Shown one piece after another: positions 8,892 through 17,428 of a stretch of 47,963 bases of DNA. Under the pieces are notes generated by a model that worked only from the letters and a program-made list of their open reading frames with translations, searched no databases and was not told where the DNA came from. The stretch comes from Beijerinckiaceae bacterium (lineage in GTDB: Bacteria > Pseudomonadota > Alphaproteobacteria > Rhizobiales > Beijerinckiaceae). Location of the stretch: the NCBI GenBank assembly GCA_947454485.1, contig CANGJJ010000015.1:1-47963 (forward strand). The letters are read 5' to 3'. Each line of letters begins with the position of its first letter. The first letter of the stretch is position 1. The position numbers and the translations under genes were made by a program.

Positions 8892-10514
8892 ATGATTCGT
8901 CTCGAAAACATTTCCAAGCAGAATGGCCACCAGATCCTCTTCATTGAGGCCTCTGCCTCCTTGCAGCGCGGCGAGAAGGTTGGCCTCGTCGGCCCAAATG
9001 GGGCTGGCAAGACCACGTTGTTTCGCATGATGACGGGCGAAGAGCTGCCCGATGAAGGTCAGGTCAGTGTCGATCGTGGCGTGACCATCGGCTATTTTAA
9101 TCAAGATGTCGGCGAAATGTCTGGCCGCAGCGCGGTTGCTGAAGTGATGGAGGGCGCTGGCCCCGTCAGTGAAGTGGCCGCGGAGTTGCGCGAGCTTGAG
9201 GCTGCGATGGGTGATCCTGATCAAGCTGATCAGATGGACGAGATCATCATGCGCTATGGCGAAGTGCAGGGTCGCTTCGAAGAGCTTGATGGCTATGCGC
9301 TTGAGGGCCGCGCGCGCGAGGTCTTGGCGGGTCTGTCCTTCGCGCCTGAGATGATGGATGGCGATGTTGGCAATCTGTCGGGCGGTTGGAAGATGCGCGT
9401 CGCGCTCGCGCGAATTTTGTTGATGGCCCCCGATGTGATGCTGCTCGACGAGCCAAGCAACCATCTTGATATTGAGAGTTTGATCTGGCTGGAAAGCTTT
9501 TTGCGCGGCTATGAAGGCGCGCTGATGATGACATCGCATGACCGAGAATTCATGAATCGCATCATCAATAAAGTGATCGAGATTGATGGTGGCAGCCTGA
9601 CCTCTTTCTCGGGCAATTATGAATTTTATGCGCAGCAGCGCGCCCAGCTTGAAAAGCAGCAACAGGCGCAGTTCGAACGTCAGCAAGCCATGCTCGCCAA
9701 AGAGCTGAAGTTCATCGAGCGCTTCAAGGCGCGCGCCTCTCATGCCGCGCAGGTACAAAGCCGCGTAAAGAAGCTCGACAAGATTGAGCGAGTTGAGCCG
9801 CCCAAGCGCCGCCAGACCATTTTGTTTGAATTTCCGCAAGCACCGCGCTCTGGTGATGATGTCGTCAGTCTCAAGAATGTCTCGAAGAGCTATGGCAGCC
9901 GCGTCATTTATGAGGGCTTTGATTTCAGCATCAGCCGCAAGGAGCGTTGGTGCGTCATGGGCGTCAATGGCGCGGGCAAATCAACTCTGTTGAAATTGAT
10001 CGCGGGCTCGACCAAGCCGGATACGGGCAGCGTGACGATTGGCGGTAGCGTGAAGGTTGGTTATTTCGCGCAGCATGCGATGGAGCTGCTCGACGGCGAA
10101 CAGACCATCTTCGAGTCCCTCGAATATTCCTTCCCACAAGCAGGGCAGGGGTCGTTGCGCGCGCTGGCCGGTTGCTTTGGCTTCTCGGGCGATGATGTCG
10201 AAAAGAAGTGCCGGGTTTTGTCAGGTGGTGAAAAAGCGCGTCTTGTGATGGCGAAGATGCTTTATGATCCGCCGAATTTCTTGATCCTCGACGAGCCGAC
10301 CAACCATCTTGATATGGGCACCAAGGAGATGTTGGTGCAGGCTTTGGCAGATTACGAAGGCACAATGCTTTTCGTTTCGCATGATCGACACTTCCTGGCC
10401 GCGCTCTCCAATCGTGTGTTGGAGCTGACGCCTGATGGCGTGCATAAATATGGCGGCGGCTATTTGGAATATGTGGAGTCAACCGGTCAGGAAGCGCCGG
10501 GCCTTCATAGCTGA
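8892..10514 (+). CDS. ABC-F family ATP-binding protein
   Basis: Soluble tandem-ATPase protein of the ABC-F class, which acts on ribosomes (EttA/Uup/YbiT-type) rather than as a transporter. Domain 1 has Walker A GPNGAGKTT (34-42), signature LSGGWKMRVALAR and LLDEPSNHLDIES. The linker (about 240-305) is charged and Gln/Lys-rich, as expected for the P-site tRNA interaction motif. Domain 2 has GVNGAGKST, signature LSGGEKARLVMAK and LDEPTNHLDMGT. There are no membrane segments. It is 540 residues with a short C-terminus and no clear Uup-type coiled coil, so YbiT-like is my best subgroup guess. Confidence 0.9.
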   Translation: MIRLENISKQNGHQILFIEASASLQRGEKVGLVGPNGAGKTTLFRMMTGEELPDEGQVSVDRGVTIGYFNQDVGEMSGRSAVAEVMEGAGPVSEVAAELRELEAAMGDPDQADQMDEIIMRYGEVQGRFEELDGYALEGRAREVLAGLSFAPEMMDGDVGNLSGGWKMRVALARILLMAPDVMLLDEPSNHLDIESLIWLESFLRGYEGALMMTSHDREFMNRIINKVIEIDGGSLTSFSGNYEFYAQQRAQLEKQQQAQFERQQAMLAKELKFIERFKARASHAAQVQSRVKKLDKIERVEPPKRRQTILFEFPQAPRSGDDVVSLKNVSKSYGSRVIYEGFDFSISRKERWCVMGVNGAGKSTLLKLIAGSTKPDTGSVTIGGSVKVGYFAQHAMELLDGEQTIFESLEYSFPQAGQGSLRALAGCFGFSGDDVEKKCRVLSGGEKARLVMAKMLYDPPNFLILDEPTNHLDMGTKEMLVQALADYEGTMLFVSHDRHFLAALSNRVLELTPDGVHKYGGGYLEYVESTGQEAPGLHS

Positions 10515-11408
10515 TTATTGCCAGCTCGCGGCCAGCATATCGCGAAAGCGTTGTGCGGCTGGTGACAAGCGACTGTGTCGGCGCTCCACAATGCCGATGG
10601 TGCGCGAGATTGTTGGGCCGCTGATCTCTTTGGTGACAAGGATTGGATGATCGCCCTGCGGCGTTGCCAGTTTGGGCAGGACTGATGCGCCAAGTCCTGC
10701 CTCCACAAGGCCGAGCGAGGTCGACAGATGGTTCACCTCGCAAAGCCACTGCAGCTGGATATTGTTTTTCATCAGAGCAGTTTCGAGCAGAATACGATTG
10801 CCACTCGCGCGGCTGACGCCAATCAGCTTTTCACTCTCAAGCTGTTCCCATGTGAGGTTGTTGCTCTGCGCGAGCGGATGGTCGCGTCTGCAAGCAAGCA
10901 CAAAGGGATCTTCGGCGAGAGGCGTGAAGGTGAGTTCAGGATCTGACGCGCCAATGAGGTTGAGGCCAAATTCGACTTCGCCGCTCGCAACACTGGCGAG
11001 ACATGCATTTGCGCCTTCATCCACGATGCGAAAGCGGATTGTGGGATAGACTGCATTGAAGGCCTGTACGACGCGCGGCAAAAAATAAAAAGCAGCGGTC
11101 GGAATACAGGCGATATTCACTTGGCCTTGATGTTGTTGACCAAGATCCCCCAATGACAGGAGCGAGCCTTCCAGCTCTTCGATCATGCGGCGCACGAGCG
11201 GCTCCAGCCCGCGACCAATCGCTGTTAAAATGACTTTGCGTGTCGAGCGTTCAAAGAGCGGCGCGCCGATGGCGCTCTCAAGCGCCTTAATGCGACGGGA
11301 CAGCGCGGGTTGCGACAGCCCTAAAAAATCGGCGGCCTTATGAAAACCGCCGAGATCTTTCACCGCCAGAAAAGCGCGCAGATCGAGAAGTTCGAAATTG
11401 AGGCGCAT
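10515..11408 (-). CDS. LysR-family transcriptional regulator
   Basis: DNA-binding regulator with the LysR winged helix at about 5-62 (LRAFLAVKDLGGFHKAADFLGLSQPALSRRIKALE) and a periplasmic-binding-like effector domain at about 90-290. The ATG at 11408 (MRLNFELLDL) fits family N-termini; a TTG at 11441 would add 11 unusual residues encoded by a terminator-like hairpin. It lies downstream of a Bug-type receptor and a PrpF/GalD-type isomerase on the same strand, so it probably controls that operon in response to a carboxylic or aromatic acid. A strong intrinsic terminator separates it from the receptor gene, so its expression may depend on read-through. Confidence 0.9.
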   Translation of the reverse strand: MRLNFELLDLRAFLAVKDLGGFHKAADFLGLSQPALSRRIKALESAIGAPLFERSTRKVILTAIGRGLEPLVRRMIEELEGSLLSLGDLGQQHQGQVNIACIPTAAFYFLPRVVQAFNAVYPTIRFRIVDEGANACLASVASGEVEFGLNLIGASDPELTFTPLAEDPFVLACRRDHPLAQSNNLTWEQLESEKLIGVSRASGNRILLETALMKNNIQLQWLCEVNHLSTSLGLVEAGLGASVLPKLATPQGDHPILVTKEISGPTISRTIGIVERRHSRLSPAAQRFRDMLAASWQ

Positions 11409-11411
11409 GCG

Positions 11412-11433
11412 AAAAAGGCCCCGGTCAGGGGCC
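11412..11433 (-). terminator. Terminator between Bug receptor and LysR gene
   Basis: On the minus strand a 6-bp GGCCCC/GGGGCC stem with loop TGACC is followed by TTTTT. It starts 9 bases after the stop of the receptor gene and ends 3 bases before the ATG of the LysR gene, so the hairpin sits between a GGAGAGG sequence and that ATG. Confidence 0.75.
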
Positions 11434-11441
11434 TCTCCCAA

Positions 11442-12419
11442 TCAGTTCATTTCGATATTGGCGTTTTTGATGACTGTTGCCCAACGCGCTGATTCAATCT
11501 GCATCATCTCAGCGAATTTGGCAGGCTCAACTCCCAGCGGGGCCGCGCCTTCATTGGCGAAGCGCTCGCGGACGATGCTGGTGTTGATTGCATCAATCGT
11601 CGCCTTGCGTAGCTTGTCGACGATGGGCTGCGGCGTGCCCTTGGGGACCACAAAGCCATACCATGCGCCGCTCTCATAGCCCTTCACACCCACCTCATCG
11701 AGCGTGGGGACATCGGGGAAGCGCTTGGTGCGCGTGCTGGTTGTCACGGCCAATGCGCGTACTGTGCCGCCGTCAATCTGACCAGCCACGGAGGGCAGGG
11801 TGGTGATCATGAAGTCAGTCTGGCCTGCAACAAGATCATTCAATGCAGGGCCAGCGCCACGATAAGGCACATGCGACATATCGAGCTTGGCCATTTGCGC
11901 AAGCAGGATCACCGCCAGATGGCTGGCAGACCCATTGCCCGCGCTGCCATAGCTGAGCTTGCCGGGGTTCTTCGTCGCAAAGTCGATGAACTCTTTGGCC
12001 GACTTGATCGGTGACTTGGCAGGTACAACCAGAACAAGCGGTGCCGATGTAATCAGCACAACAGGATCGAAAGCCTTCAGCGGATCGACCTTGAGATTCT
12101 TGAACAGATGGGGATTGACGACCATCGGGCCTTGGTTGGCCATCAGAACCGTATAGCCATCGGGCGGAGAAGAGGCGGCGATCTGGGAGGCGACATTGCC
12201 GCCAGCCGTGCCGTTGTTTTCCACGATCATGGTTTGGCCAAGCTGCTCACCCACAGCATTGGCAATCAAACGTGCAATCGCATCCGTGCCGCCGCCAGCA
12301 GCATAAGGCACGATCATCTTGATCGGCTTGTCGGGATAGGACTGCGCCAGCGCAGGCGCTGCGAGCGATGTGAGGCCAGCAGTCAGACCCAGCGAGAAAG
12401 TACGACGGTTCATGGTCAT
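11442..12419 (-). CDS. Bug/TctC-family periplasmic substrate-binding protein
   Basis: Extracytoplasmic receptor of the tripartite tricarboxylate transporter (Bug) family, which binds small carboxylates. A signal peptide with a twin-arginine-like start (NRRTFSLG) ends near ALAQ (about 26). Family marks are YPDKPIKMIVPYAAGGGTDAIAR, the GTAGG-NVAS segment and the DGYTVL and HVPYRGAGPALNDLVAGQ motifs. 325 aa, normal. No TctA/TctB membrane subunits are present in the window. It lies 13 bp behind the PrpF-like gene with AGGAAA as ribosome site, and ends at a terminator. Confidence 0.92.
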   Translation of the reverse strand: MTMNRRTFSLGLTAGLTSLAAPALAQSYPDKPIKMIVPYAAGGGTDAIARLIANAVGEQLGQTMIVENNGTAGGNVASQIAASSPPDGYTVLMANQGPMVVNPHLFKNLKVDPLKAFDPVVLITSAPLVLVVPAKSPIKSAKEFIDFATKNPGKLSYGSAGNGSASHLAVILLAQMAKLDMSHVPYRGAGPALNDLVAGQTDFMITTLPSVAGQIDGGTVRALAVTTSTRTKRFPDVPTLDEVGVKGYESGAWYGFVVPKGTPQPIVDKLRKATIDAINTSIVRERFANEGAAPLGVEPAKFAEMMQIESARWATVIKNANIEMN

Positions 12420-12432
12420 GAGCGGTTTCCTG

Positions 12433-13572
12433 TCAGGATGGGTCGAAGAGATGTTTGGGGATCAACAAATTCCCCTCGAAGATGCGACGTGCTGTGCGCA
12501 CGAATTCCGCGCGTTCAATCTCACCCTTCGCATTGGCGCGCATGGCGATCTCGATCTTGCCAGAGGGATGCTCAATGACGATCGGCTCATCGCCTGTATG
12601 AACAGCAATCTTGTTGGCTACAGTGCCTTCAACACTGGCAGCAGCTGCCACACATAAGGCGCCGGTGGCCGAGTGGCTGCGATGGCAGGAGTCGGGCACC
12701 AGATAGCGCGATGTAATCGTGCCACCGTGATGGGGCACTGACATCAAGCCAATCTTGGGAATGACACGGCCGGTCACATCTCCCAAATTCATGCGGCGAC
12801 CTGCTTCCATGCGCATGGCTTCAAGGCGCTCAAACAAAGCTGTGTTGGCGTCAATCTCTGCTGGTGTTTCATCGCCGCGCAAACCTACATCGCCGGCGGC
12901 CAGCAGCATCATGGGCATTGCATAATCAATCAGCGTTACTTCAACGCCATTGATTTCTTCGCTGCGCTTGCCCGTTGCAAACAAAGCGCCCGTCTTGCCA
13001 CCTGCTGCATCACCGAAAGACAATCGAATGGGCGCGGCCGTATTGTTCACGCCATCAATCGACTGGTTGCCTTCATATTCAACCTCGCCACCCGGTGTCT
13101 GGATGGTCGCCTCGATCATGCTCTTGGTGTTGCGATTATAGATGCGCACCACGGTCTCGCCGTCCTTGGCTTCAACGAGACCAGATTCAATGGCGAAGGG
13201 GCCAACGCCCGACAGCATATTGCCGCAGTTAGGCCCAGTGTCGACGACAGCTTTATCGACTGAGACCTGCGCGAAGAGATAATCAACATCCGCGCCCGGC
13301 ACTGTTGCCTTCGAGACGATCGCGACTTTGCTGGTGAGCGGATTAGCACCGCCCAAACCATCAAGCTGCAATTGATGTGGCGAGCCCATGGCCGCGAGCA
13401 AAACCTTGTCGCGCGCAGCCGTGTCAGTCGGCAAATCGCTTTCAAGGAAATAGGGGCCGCGTGATGTGCCCCCGCGCATCAAAACGCAGGGCAGTCGCCT
13501 GTAGCGAGCCTTGGGGCCGGAGGTCGGGGCGGCGCCTGCTGCGCCAGAGGGGGTGTTTGTGTGATCATCCAT
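12433..13572 (-). CDS. PrpF/GalD-family isomerase (4-oxalomesaconate tautomerase-like)
   Basis: The family of diaminopimelate-epimerase fold proteins that isomerise double bonds in tricarboxylates: PrpF (aconitate isomerase of the methylcitrate route) and GalD (4-oxalomesaconate tautomerase of gallate/protocatechuate meta-cleavage). The RLPCVLMRGGTSRGPYF segment at 26-42 and the DTGPNCGNMLSGVGPFA block are characteristic. The roughly 24-residue N-terminal extension (Thr/Pro/Ala-rich) ahead of the usual start is unusual; no later Met would restore the normal N-terminus. No prpB/prpC genes are present, and with a LysR gene and a Bug receptor alongside, a role in catabolism of an aromatic-derived tricarboxylate is more likely than propionate metabolism. 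Confidence 0.85.
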   Translation of the reverse strand: MDDHTNTPSGAAGAAPTSGPKARYRRLPCVLMRGGTSRGPYFLESDLPTDTAARDKVLLAAMGSPHQLQLDGLGGANPLTSKVAIVSKATVPGADVDYLFAQVSVDKAVVDTGPNCGNMLSGVGPFAIESGLVEAKDGETVVRIYNRNTKSMIEATIQTPGGEVEYEGNQSIDGVNNTAAPIRLSFGDAAGGKTGALFATGKRSEEINGVEVTLIDYAMPMMLLAAGDVGLRGDETPAEIDANTALFERLEAMRMEAGRRMNLGDVTGRVIPKIGLMSVPHHGGTITSRYLVPDSCHRSHSATGALCVAAAASVEGTVANKIAVHTGDEPIVIEHPSGKIEIAMRANAKGEIERAEFVRTARRIFEGNLLIPKHLFDPS

Positions 13573-13611
13573 AAGGGCGTCATATCGCGCCCTGATCCAT
13601 CCGTAAAATGC

Positions 13612-13652
13612 AAAAAAAAGTGAGTTTGATCCATTTATTGGATCAAACTCAC
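13612..13652 (-). terminator. Strong bidirectional-shaped terminator
   Basis: A perfect 14-bp inverted repeat (13620-13633 with 13639-13652; arm GTGAGTTTGATCCA) with a 5-base loop, followed on the minus strand by eight T residues. It ends the transcript of the thioesterase gene and insulates the downstream PrpF-like gene. Confidence 0.9.
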
Positions 13653-13673
13653 CGCAATCTTTAAGGCCAAGCT

Positions 13674-14090
13674 TTAGCTTTTGAATTTCTCAAGCACCGG
13701 CTCGGGGATCGGCACCGAACGGATTTTGCTCGGATCATCGGGGTTTTTGCCAACCCACATGCGCTTTTCATATCCCTCGATGCACAAAGTATCGCCGCGC
13801 GTGATGCGGTGCTCAATCTTGAACGAGGAGCGCCCCCATTCTGTCACGCGGCTCTCGACCTCAATGTCCTCGCCCCAACGTGACGAGGCGTGAAACTTGG
13901 CACCAAGGTCGACCAGCGGCCAGCCAGTGACGCCGAACTGCTCCAGCGCCTTGTGTTTGGGAAAGCCTGCCGATTCCATCAAAGCCGAGGTGCAGATGTC
14001 GAAGATCTCGAAATAGCGGGGGAAATAGACAATCCCGGCTGGGTCGCAATCGCCCCATTCGATGCGGATCGTGCGGCGATTGGTCAGCAT
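13674..14090 (-). CDS. Acyl-CoA thioesterase (4-hydroxybenzoyl-CoA thioesterase-like)
   Basis: Hotdog-fold thioesterase, 138 aa. The segment WGDCDPAGIVYFPRYFEIFD (residues 12-31) matches the 4-HBT/FcbC active-site signature with the catalytic Asp in DPAG. The ATG at 14090 is used because it has a GGGGAC ribosome site and overlaps the previous stop (ATGCTGA), giving the usual MLTNRRTIRIEWGD start. It is the last gene of an operon with a Bug receptor and an FMN hydroxyacid dehydrogenase, followed by a strong terminator. The substrate is probably an aromatic or short acyl-CoA but cannot be read from the sequence. Confidence 0.88.
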   Translation of the reverse strand: MLTNRRTIRIEWGDCDPAGIVYFPRYFEIFDICTSALMESAGFPKHKALEQFGVTGWPLVDLGAKFHASSRWGEDIEVESRVTEWGRSSFKIEHRITRGDTLCIEGYEKRMWVGKNPDDPSKIRSVPIPEPVLEKFKS

Positions 14091-15316
14091 GTTGCGTCCC
14101 CTGTGTTGTTGGTCTGGTTCATTGCAAAATCGTCGAGATGCCACGCGCCCGGATGGCGGCGCACAACATCGCGAAGGTCAGAGACTTTCTGACAGCCGAG
14201 CTGGCCCATAGTCGCGCGCATGTCTTCGCTCAGCACATTAATGAGATGGCCGGGACCGCGTGGACCCAATGCGCCAAGGCTCCACAAAAAGGCCTTACCG
14301 ACAAAAGCGGCATCCGCACCAAGCGCCACAGCGCGCGCTGCATCAACGCCCGAGCGCACACCAGAGTCCAGAATGATCGTGGCGCGCCCCTTGGCTTGCT
14401 CGACAATGGCAGGCAGCGCATCGACGGAGGCAGGCAGGGCTTCGATCTGGCGACCGCCGTGATTGGTGACAAAGAGCCCATCAATACCCATCGCAATCGC
14501 GCGTTCGGCATCACCGGGATGCAATACGCCTTTGAGAACGAGAGGGCCCTTCCATACATCGCGATAGAGCGCGATCTCGTCCCAAGTAAACGCACCGCCG
14601 ATCTCCTTGCGGATCCAGTCTGCCGTTGCCGACAAATCCATGCCGGGCTTCATATAGGGCCGCAGCGAGGCAAAGCGCGGCACGCCGTGGCGCAACATGG
14701 CCGCGCACCAGCTTGGTGAGGTCAGCGCATCAAAGCGCAGACGATTGGTCACGCGGAACGGATTGGTAATGCCAGCCTTGGTTTCGCGCGGTCGCGTGGT
14801 GCGGATCGGTGTATCAATCGTGAGCACCAAGACTTTCACGCCAGCCGCTGCTGCGCGGCGCGCCAGATCAAGACCAATCTCATGTTTGTTGGCATGGGCG
14901 CGATAGAGCTGGAACCACAGAACATCAGGCGCGATCTTTGCAGCTTCCACCATATCAATGCCAGACAGAAGCCCCAGCGTGTAAGGCACATTGGCTTTTT
15001 GCGCGGCTCTTGCGAGGTAATGTTCGGCGCCCGGATAGGCTGTGCCGGGACCACCGATGGGCGAAATACCAATGGGCGCGCTATATTTATGACCAAAGAG
15101 CGTAGCCTCGCAGCTGGGTGGGCGCGACACAAGACCATAGCGCGGCATGAGCTGCACACTGTCGAGCGAGTCCCAATTGCGTTTCACATTGGTGTCATTG
15201 CCTGCGCCGCCGTCCATATATTCGAACGAAAAATTCGGCATCATTTTCTTGGCCCGCGCGCGCAGATCCATCGCGGTTGGATAGGCGCGCATGAGGGCAA
15301 ATTCGTCCGGGGTCAT
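14084..15316 (-). CDS. FMN-dependent alpha-hydroxy-acid dehydrogenase
   Basis: TIM-barrel flavoenzyme of the lactate/mandelate dehydrogenase and glycolate oxidase family, oxidising a 2-hydroxyacid to the 2-oxoacid. The catalytic His is 286 within VTNHGGRQ; phosphate and FMN-binding blocks include SPIGGPG, LWFQLYR, and ILDSGVRSGVDAARAVALGADA near the C-terminus. 410 aa is slightly long. The insert at about 190-245 corresponds to the membrane-association loop region of mandelate or lactate dehydrogenases. The start at 15316 has AAGGA overlapping the stop of the upstream receptor gene. The substrate is unknown; mandelate- or lactate-like acids fit the receptor and thioesterase neighbours. Confidence 0.92.
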   Translation of the reverse strand: MTPDEFALMRAYPTAMDLRARAKKMMPNFSFEYMDGGAGNDTNVKRNWDSLDSVQLMPRYGLVSRPPSCEATLFGHKYSAPIGISPIGGPGTAYPGAEHYLARAAQKANVPYTLGLLSGIDMVEAAKIAPDVLWFQLYRAHANKHEIGLDLARRAAAAGVKVLVLTIDTPIRTTRPRETKAGITNPFRVTNRLRFDALTSPSWCAAMLRHGVPRFASLRPYMKPGMDLSATADWIRKEIGGAFTWDEIALYRDVWKGPLVLKGVLHPGDAERAIAMGIDGLFVTNHGGRQIEALPASVDALPAIVEQAKGRATIILDSGVRSGVDAARAVALGADAAFVGKAFLWSLGALGPRGPGHLINVLSEDMRATMGQLGCQKVSDLRDVVRRHPGAWHLDDFAMNQTNNTGDATC

Positions 15317-15325
15317 TGGTCGTCC

Positions 15326-16327
15326 TTACTGGAAATATTTGCGCGCGCGTTGTTTGGCGGCATCGGTTGCAGAGATGGCTGTGTTGATTGTTTGCGTCAG
15401 GGTGGCAGCATCAACTGGATTGATGCTCAGGCCCCGCGCGCTCGCTTCTTTCACATAGTCAGGATCGCGTAGCATATCCTGAAAGGCTTTGCGCAAAGCA
15501 TCGACGCGCTCTTGCGGCACACCGGGAGCTGTTGCGAAAGGATGGCCGAGCAGGTCTGAGGTGCCGACGATTTGTGCGACTTCGCGGTCCTCTGCCTGTG
15601 TGATCAAGTCACTCACGCTTGGCACATGGGCCAGCTCAGCAGTTTGGGGGCCGGAGTAAACCAGAAAATTGACGAGGCGATCTGAGATCCAGTTGGGTTT
15701 GGAGGTTTTGAGACTTGCAAAGCTGGACACGCGTGCAGAGACTTCGCCGCGCTCCATCGCAAGATCAATCGCACCAGAGCCCGTATAGCCGATGACCATT
15801 TTGAACTTTGTACCCAAGAGATCATTCAGCATCATCGGAAATGACAAAGTGATGCCCGATGAGCCGACAGCGCCGGTGATGACCTGTGTGCGCTTGGCCT
15901 CTTCGATTGTCTTCACATTGTCCTTCCATGTGAAGATGGTGATGGTGGAGGGCGAGGCAGACCCCAGCCATTGAAATTGCCGTGCATCAAATTGCACACC
16001 CTCCAATCCAACGGCCTGCGAAGTGGGCAGACCATTCTGGATGAGGCCGATATAGGTGCCGTCTTTGGGCGCAACTTTGTAGAGATAATTGGCCATGACG
16101 AGGCCGGTCGCGCCCGTCATATTTTGAGGAATGATATTGGGATTGCCGGGAATATGTTTGCCAAGATGGCGCGCAACGAGGCGCAGCTGAAAATCATATT
16201 CACCGCCCGCGCTCACGCCGACCAAAGCGGTGATGGTTTTGCCGCGATAAAACTCAGCCACGCTGTCAGCCTGCGCAAGGCCAAGACCAGCGCATAGAAA
16301 GGCTGTTACCAAGGCTGGCAAACGCAT
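15326..16327 (-). CDS. Bug/TctC-like periplasmic substrate-binding protein
   Basis: 333 aa with a Sec signal peptide (cleavage near AQADS, about 21). The segments FYRGKTITALVGVSAGGEYD and GNPNIIPQNMTGATG belong to the divergent Bug branch seen with aromatic-acid genes. It is the first gene of the minus-strand operon with the hydroxyacid dehydrogenase and thioesterase, 9 bp upstream of the former, so it probably delivers or senses the substrate. It diverges from the TAXI-like gene at 16469 across a 141-bp region that must contain both promoters. Confidence 0.88.
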   Translation of the reverse strand: MRLPALVTAFLCAGLGLAQADSVAEFYRGKTITALVGVSAGGEYDFQLRLVARHLGKHIPGNPNIIPQNMTGATGLVMANYLYKVAPKDGTYIGLIQNGLPTSQAVGLEGVQFDARQFQWLGSASPSTITIFTWKDNVKTIEEAKRTQVITGAVGSSGITLSFPMMLNDLLGTKFKMVIGYTGSGAIDLAMERGEVSARVSSFASLKTSKPNWISDRLVNFLVYSGPQTAELAHVPSVSDLITQAEDREVAQIVGTSDLLGHPFATAPGVPQERVDALRKAFQDMLRDPDYVKEASARGLSINPVDAATLTQTINTAISATDAAKQRARKYFQ

Positions 16328-16468
16328 TCTGTCTCCCCGTCCGCTTCGTTCGGTTGAAGCGATATTCTTGTTATGCCTTGATCTCTTTTAGCCCTATTTT
16401 CGCGGGTCGCAAAGAGGTGTACAGGGCCTTCACAAGCTCTATTCTGCGGGCCGATCAGGGGGGACGCA

Positions 16469-17428
16469 ATGGTCAATCTGCCAGTTGGTGCCAATTTCAA
16501 GCGCAGCCAGATTCTGTGGCAAGTCGGCCTTCATATCGCCGGCAATCCGCAGACCAAATATGGCGGCAATCGCGATATGTGCATCCGGGTGGGGTCGGGC
16601 GCTGGCGAGAGTTTCAAGCCTTCGCTGACGCTGGCAACAGGCGCTGCGGCCATGGCCTATGCGGTGGCGAGCGGGGAGATTGATGTCGCCTTCGTCAACC
16701 CCTCGGCTTTGTTGACGCAGGCCTATCGCGGTACCGGCCATTTCACGCGAGCCCTGCCTTTACGCATCATCGCCAATTATCCAAGCGTCGATCGCTTTGT
16801 TGTCGCCATGCGCACTTCGCTCGGTTTTCGTTCCTTGCATGATGTGAAGCGCGCCAAATATCCGCTGCAGATTTCCGTGCGCGAAGATCCGACCCATTCG
16901 ACCCTCGTCCTTATCCAGCAATTGCTGGCGCTCTATGGCATGAGCCTGTCCGAGATCGAGAGCTGGGGTGGGCGTATTCATCCGGCGGGTCCGCCCAATG
17001 ACAAGCGCAGGCTCGATGCCATTCGCGATGGCACATTGGATGCGGTCTTTGATGAGGGTATTAGCATTTGGCTGGCTGAGGCTCTCGCCCATGGCTTCTC
17101 GCTGATCCCCTTTGAAGCCGAGACTTTCGTGACGCTGGAGAAAATTGGTTGGCGCAAAGTGGGTCTGAATACGGGGCGCTTCTCACAATTCCCCGTGCAT
17201 GATTGTATCGACTTCAGCGGCTGGCCGCTTTATGCGCGCGCGGATCTTCCAGACAAAGTTGCCTATGACATCTGCGGCGCTTTGGCCGCGCGTCATGATG
17301 AGATGGTTTGGGAAGAAGGCACACATGAGGGCGTGGCGCAGCTTGGTCGTGAGACGGATGCAACACCGATGGATGTGCCTATGCATCCGGGCGCTGAACT
17401 CTGGTTTCGAGAGCAGGGAATGATTTAA
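16469..17428 (+). CDS. TAXI-like solute-binding protein homologue without signal peptide
   Basis: 319 aa resembling TRAP-transporter TAXI-family receptors: RVGSGAGESFKPSLTLATG, the GEIDVAFVNPSALLTQAY block, and the DGTLDAVFDEGISIWLAEAL region near the middle. Unlike those receptors it begins MVNLPVGANFKRSQILWQVG with no signal peptide, and the ATG at 16469 has an excellent ribosome site (GGGGGGAC), so a cytoplasmic location is indicated. It may be a sensor, a chaperone or a catabolic enzyme derived from the binding fold; no TRAP membrane genes are nearby. Its stop overlaps that of the convergent small gene within TTAA. Confidence 0.75.
   Translation: MVNLPVGANFKRSQILWQVGLHIAGNPQTKYGGNRDMCIRVGSGAGESFKPSLTLATGAAAMAYAVASGEIDVAFVNPSALLTQAYRGTGHFTRALPLRIIANYPSVDRFVVAMRTSLGFRSLHDVKRAKYPLQISVREDPTHSTLVLIQQLLALYGMSLSEIESWGGRIHPAGPPNDKRRLDAIRDGTLDAVFDEGISIWLAEALAHGFSLIPFEAETFVTLEKIGWRKVGLNTGRFSQFPVHDCIDFSGWPLYARADLPDKVAYDICGALAARHDEMVWEEGTHEGVAQLGRETDATPMDVPMHPGAELWFREQGMI

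Noticed and set aside
8628-9839. A 403-codon minus-strand open frame
   Set aside because: Antisense to the ABC-F gene and uppP end, which have unmistakable motifs; the opposite frame shows none.
13620-13652. 14-bp palindrome as a regulator operator
   Set aside because: The eight-T tract on the minus strand and its place after a stop codon explain it as a terminator.
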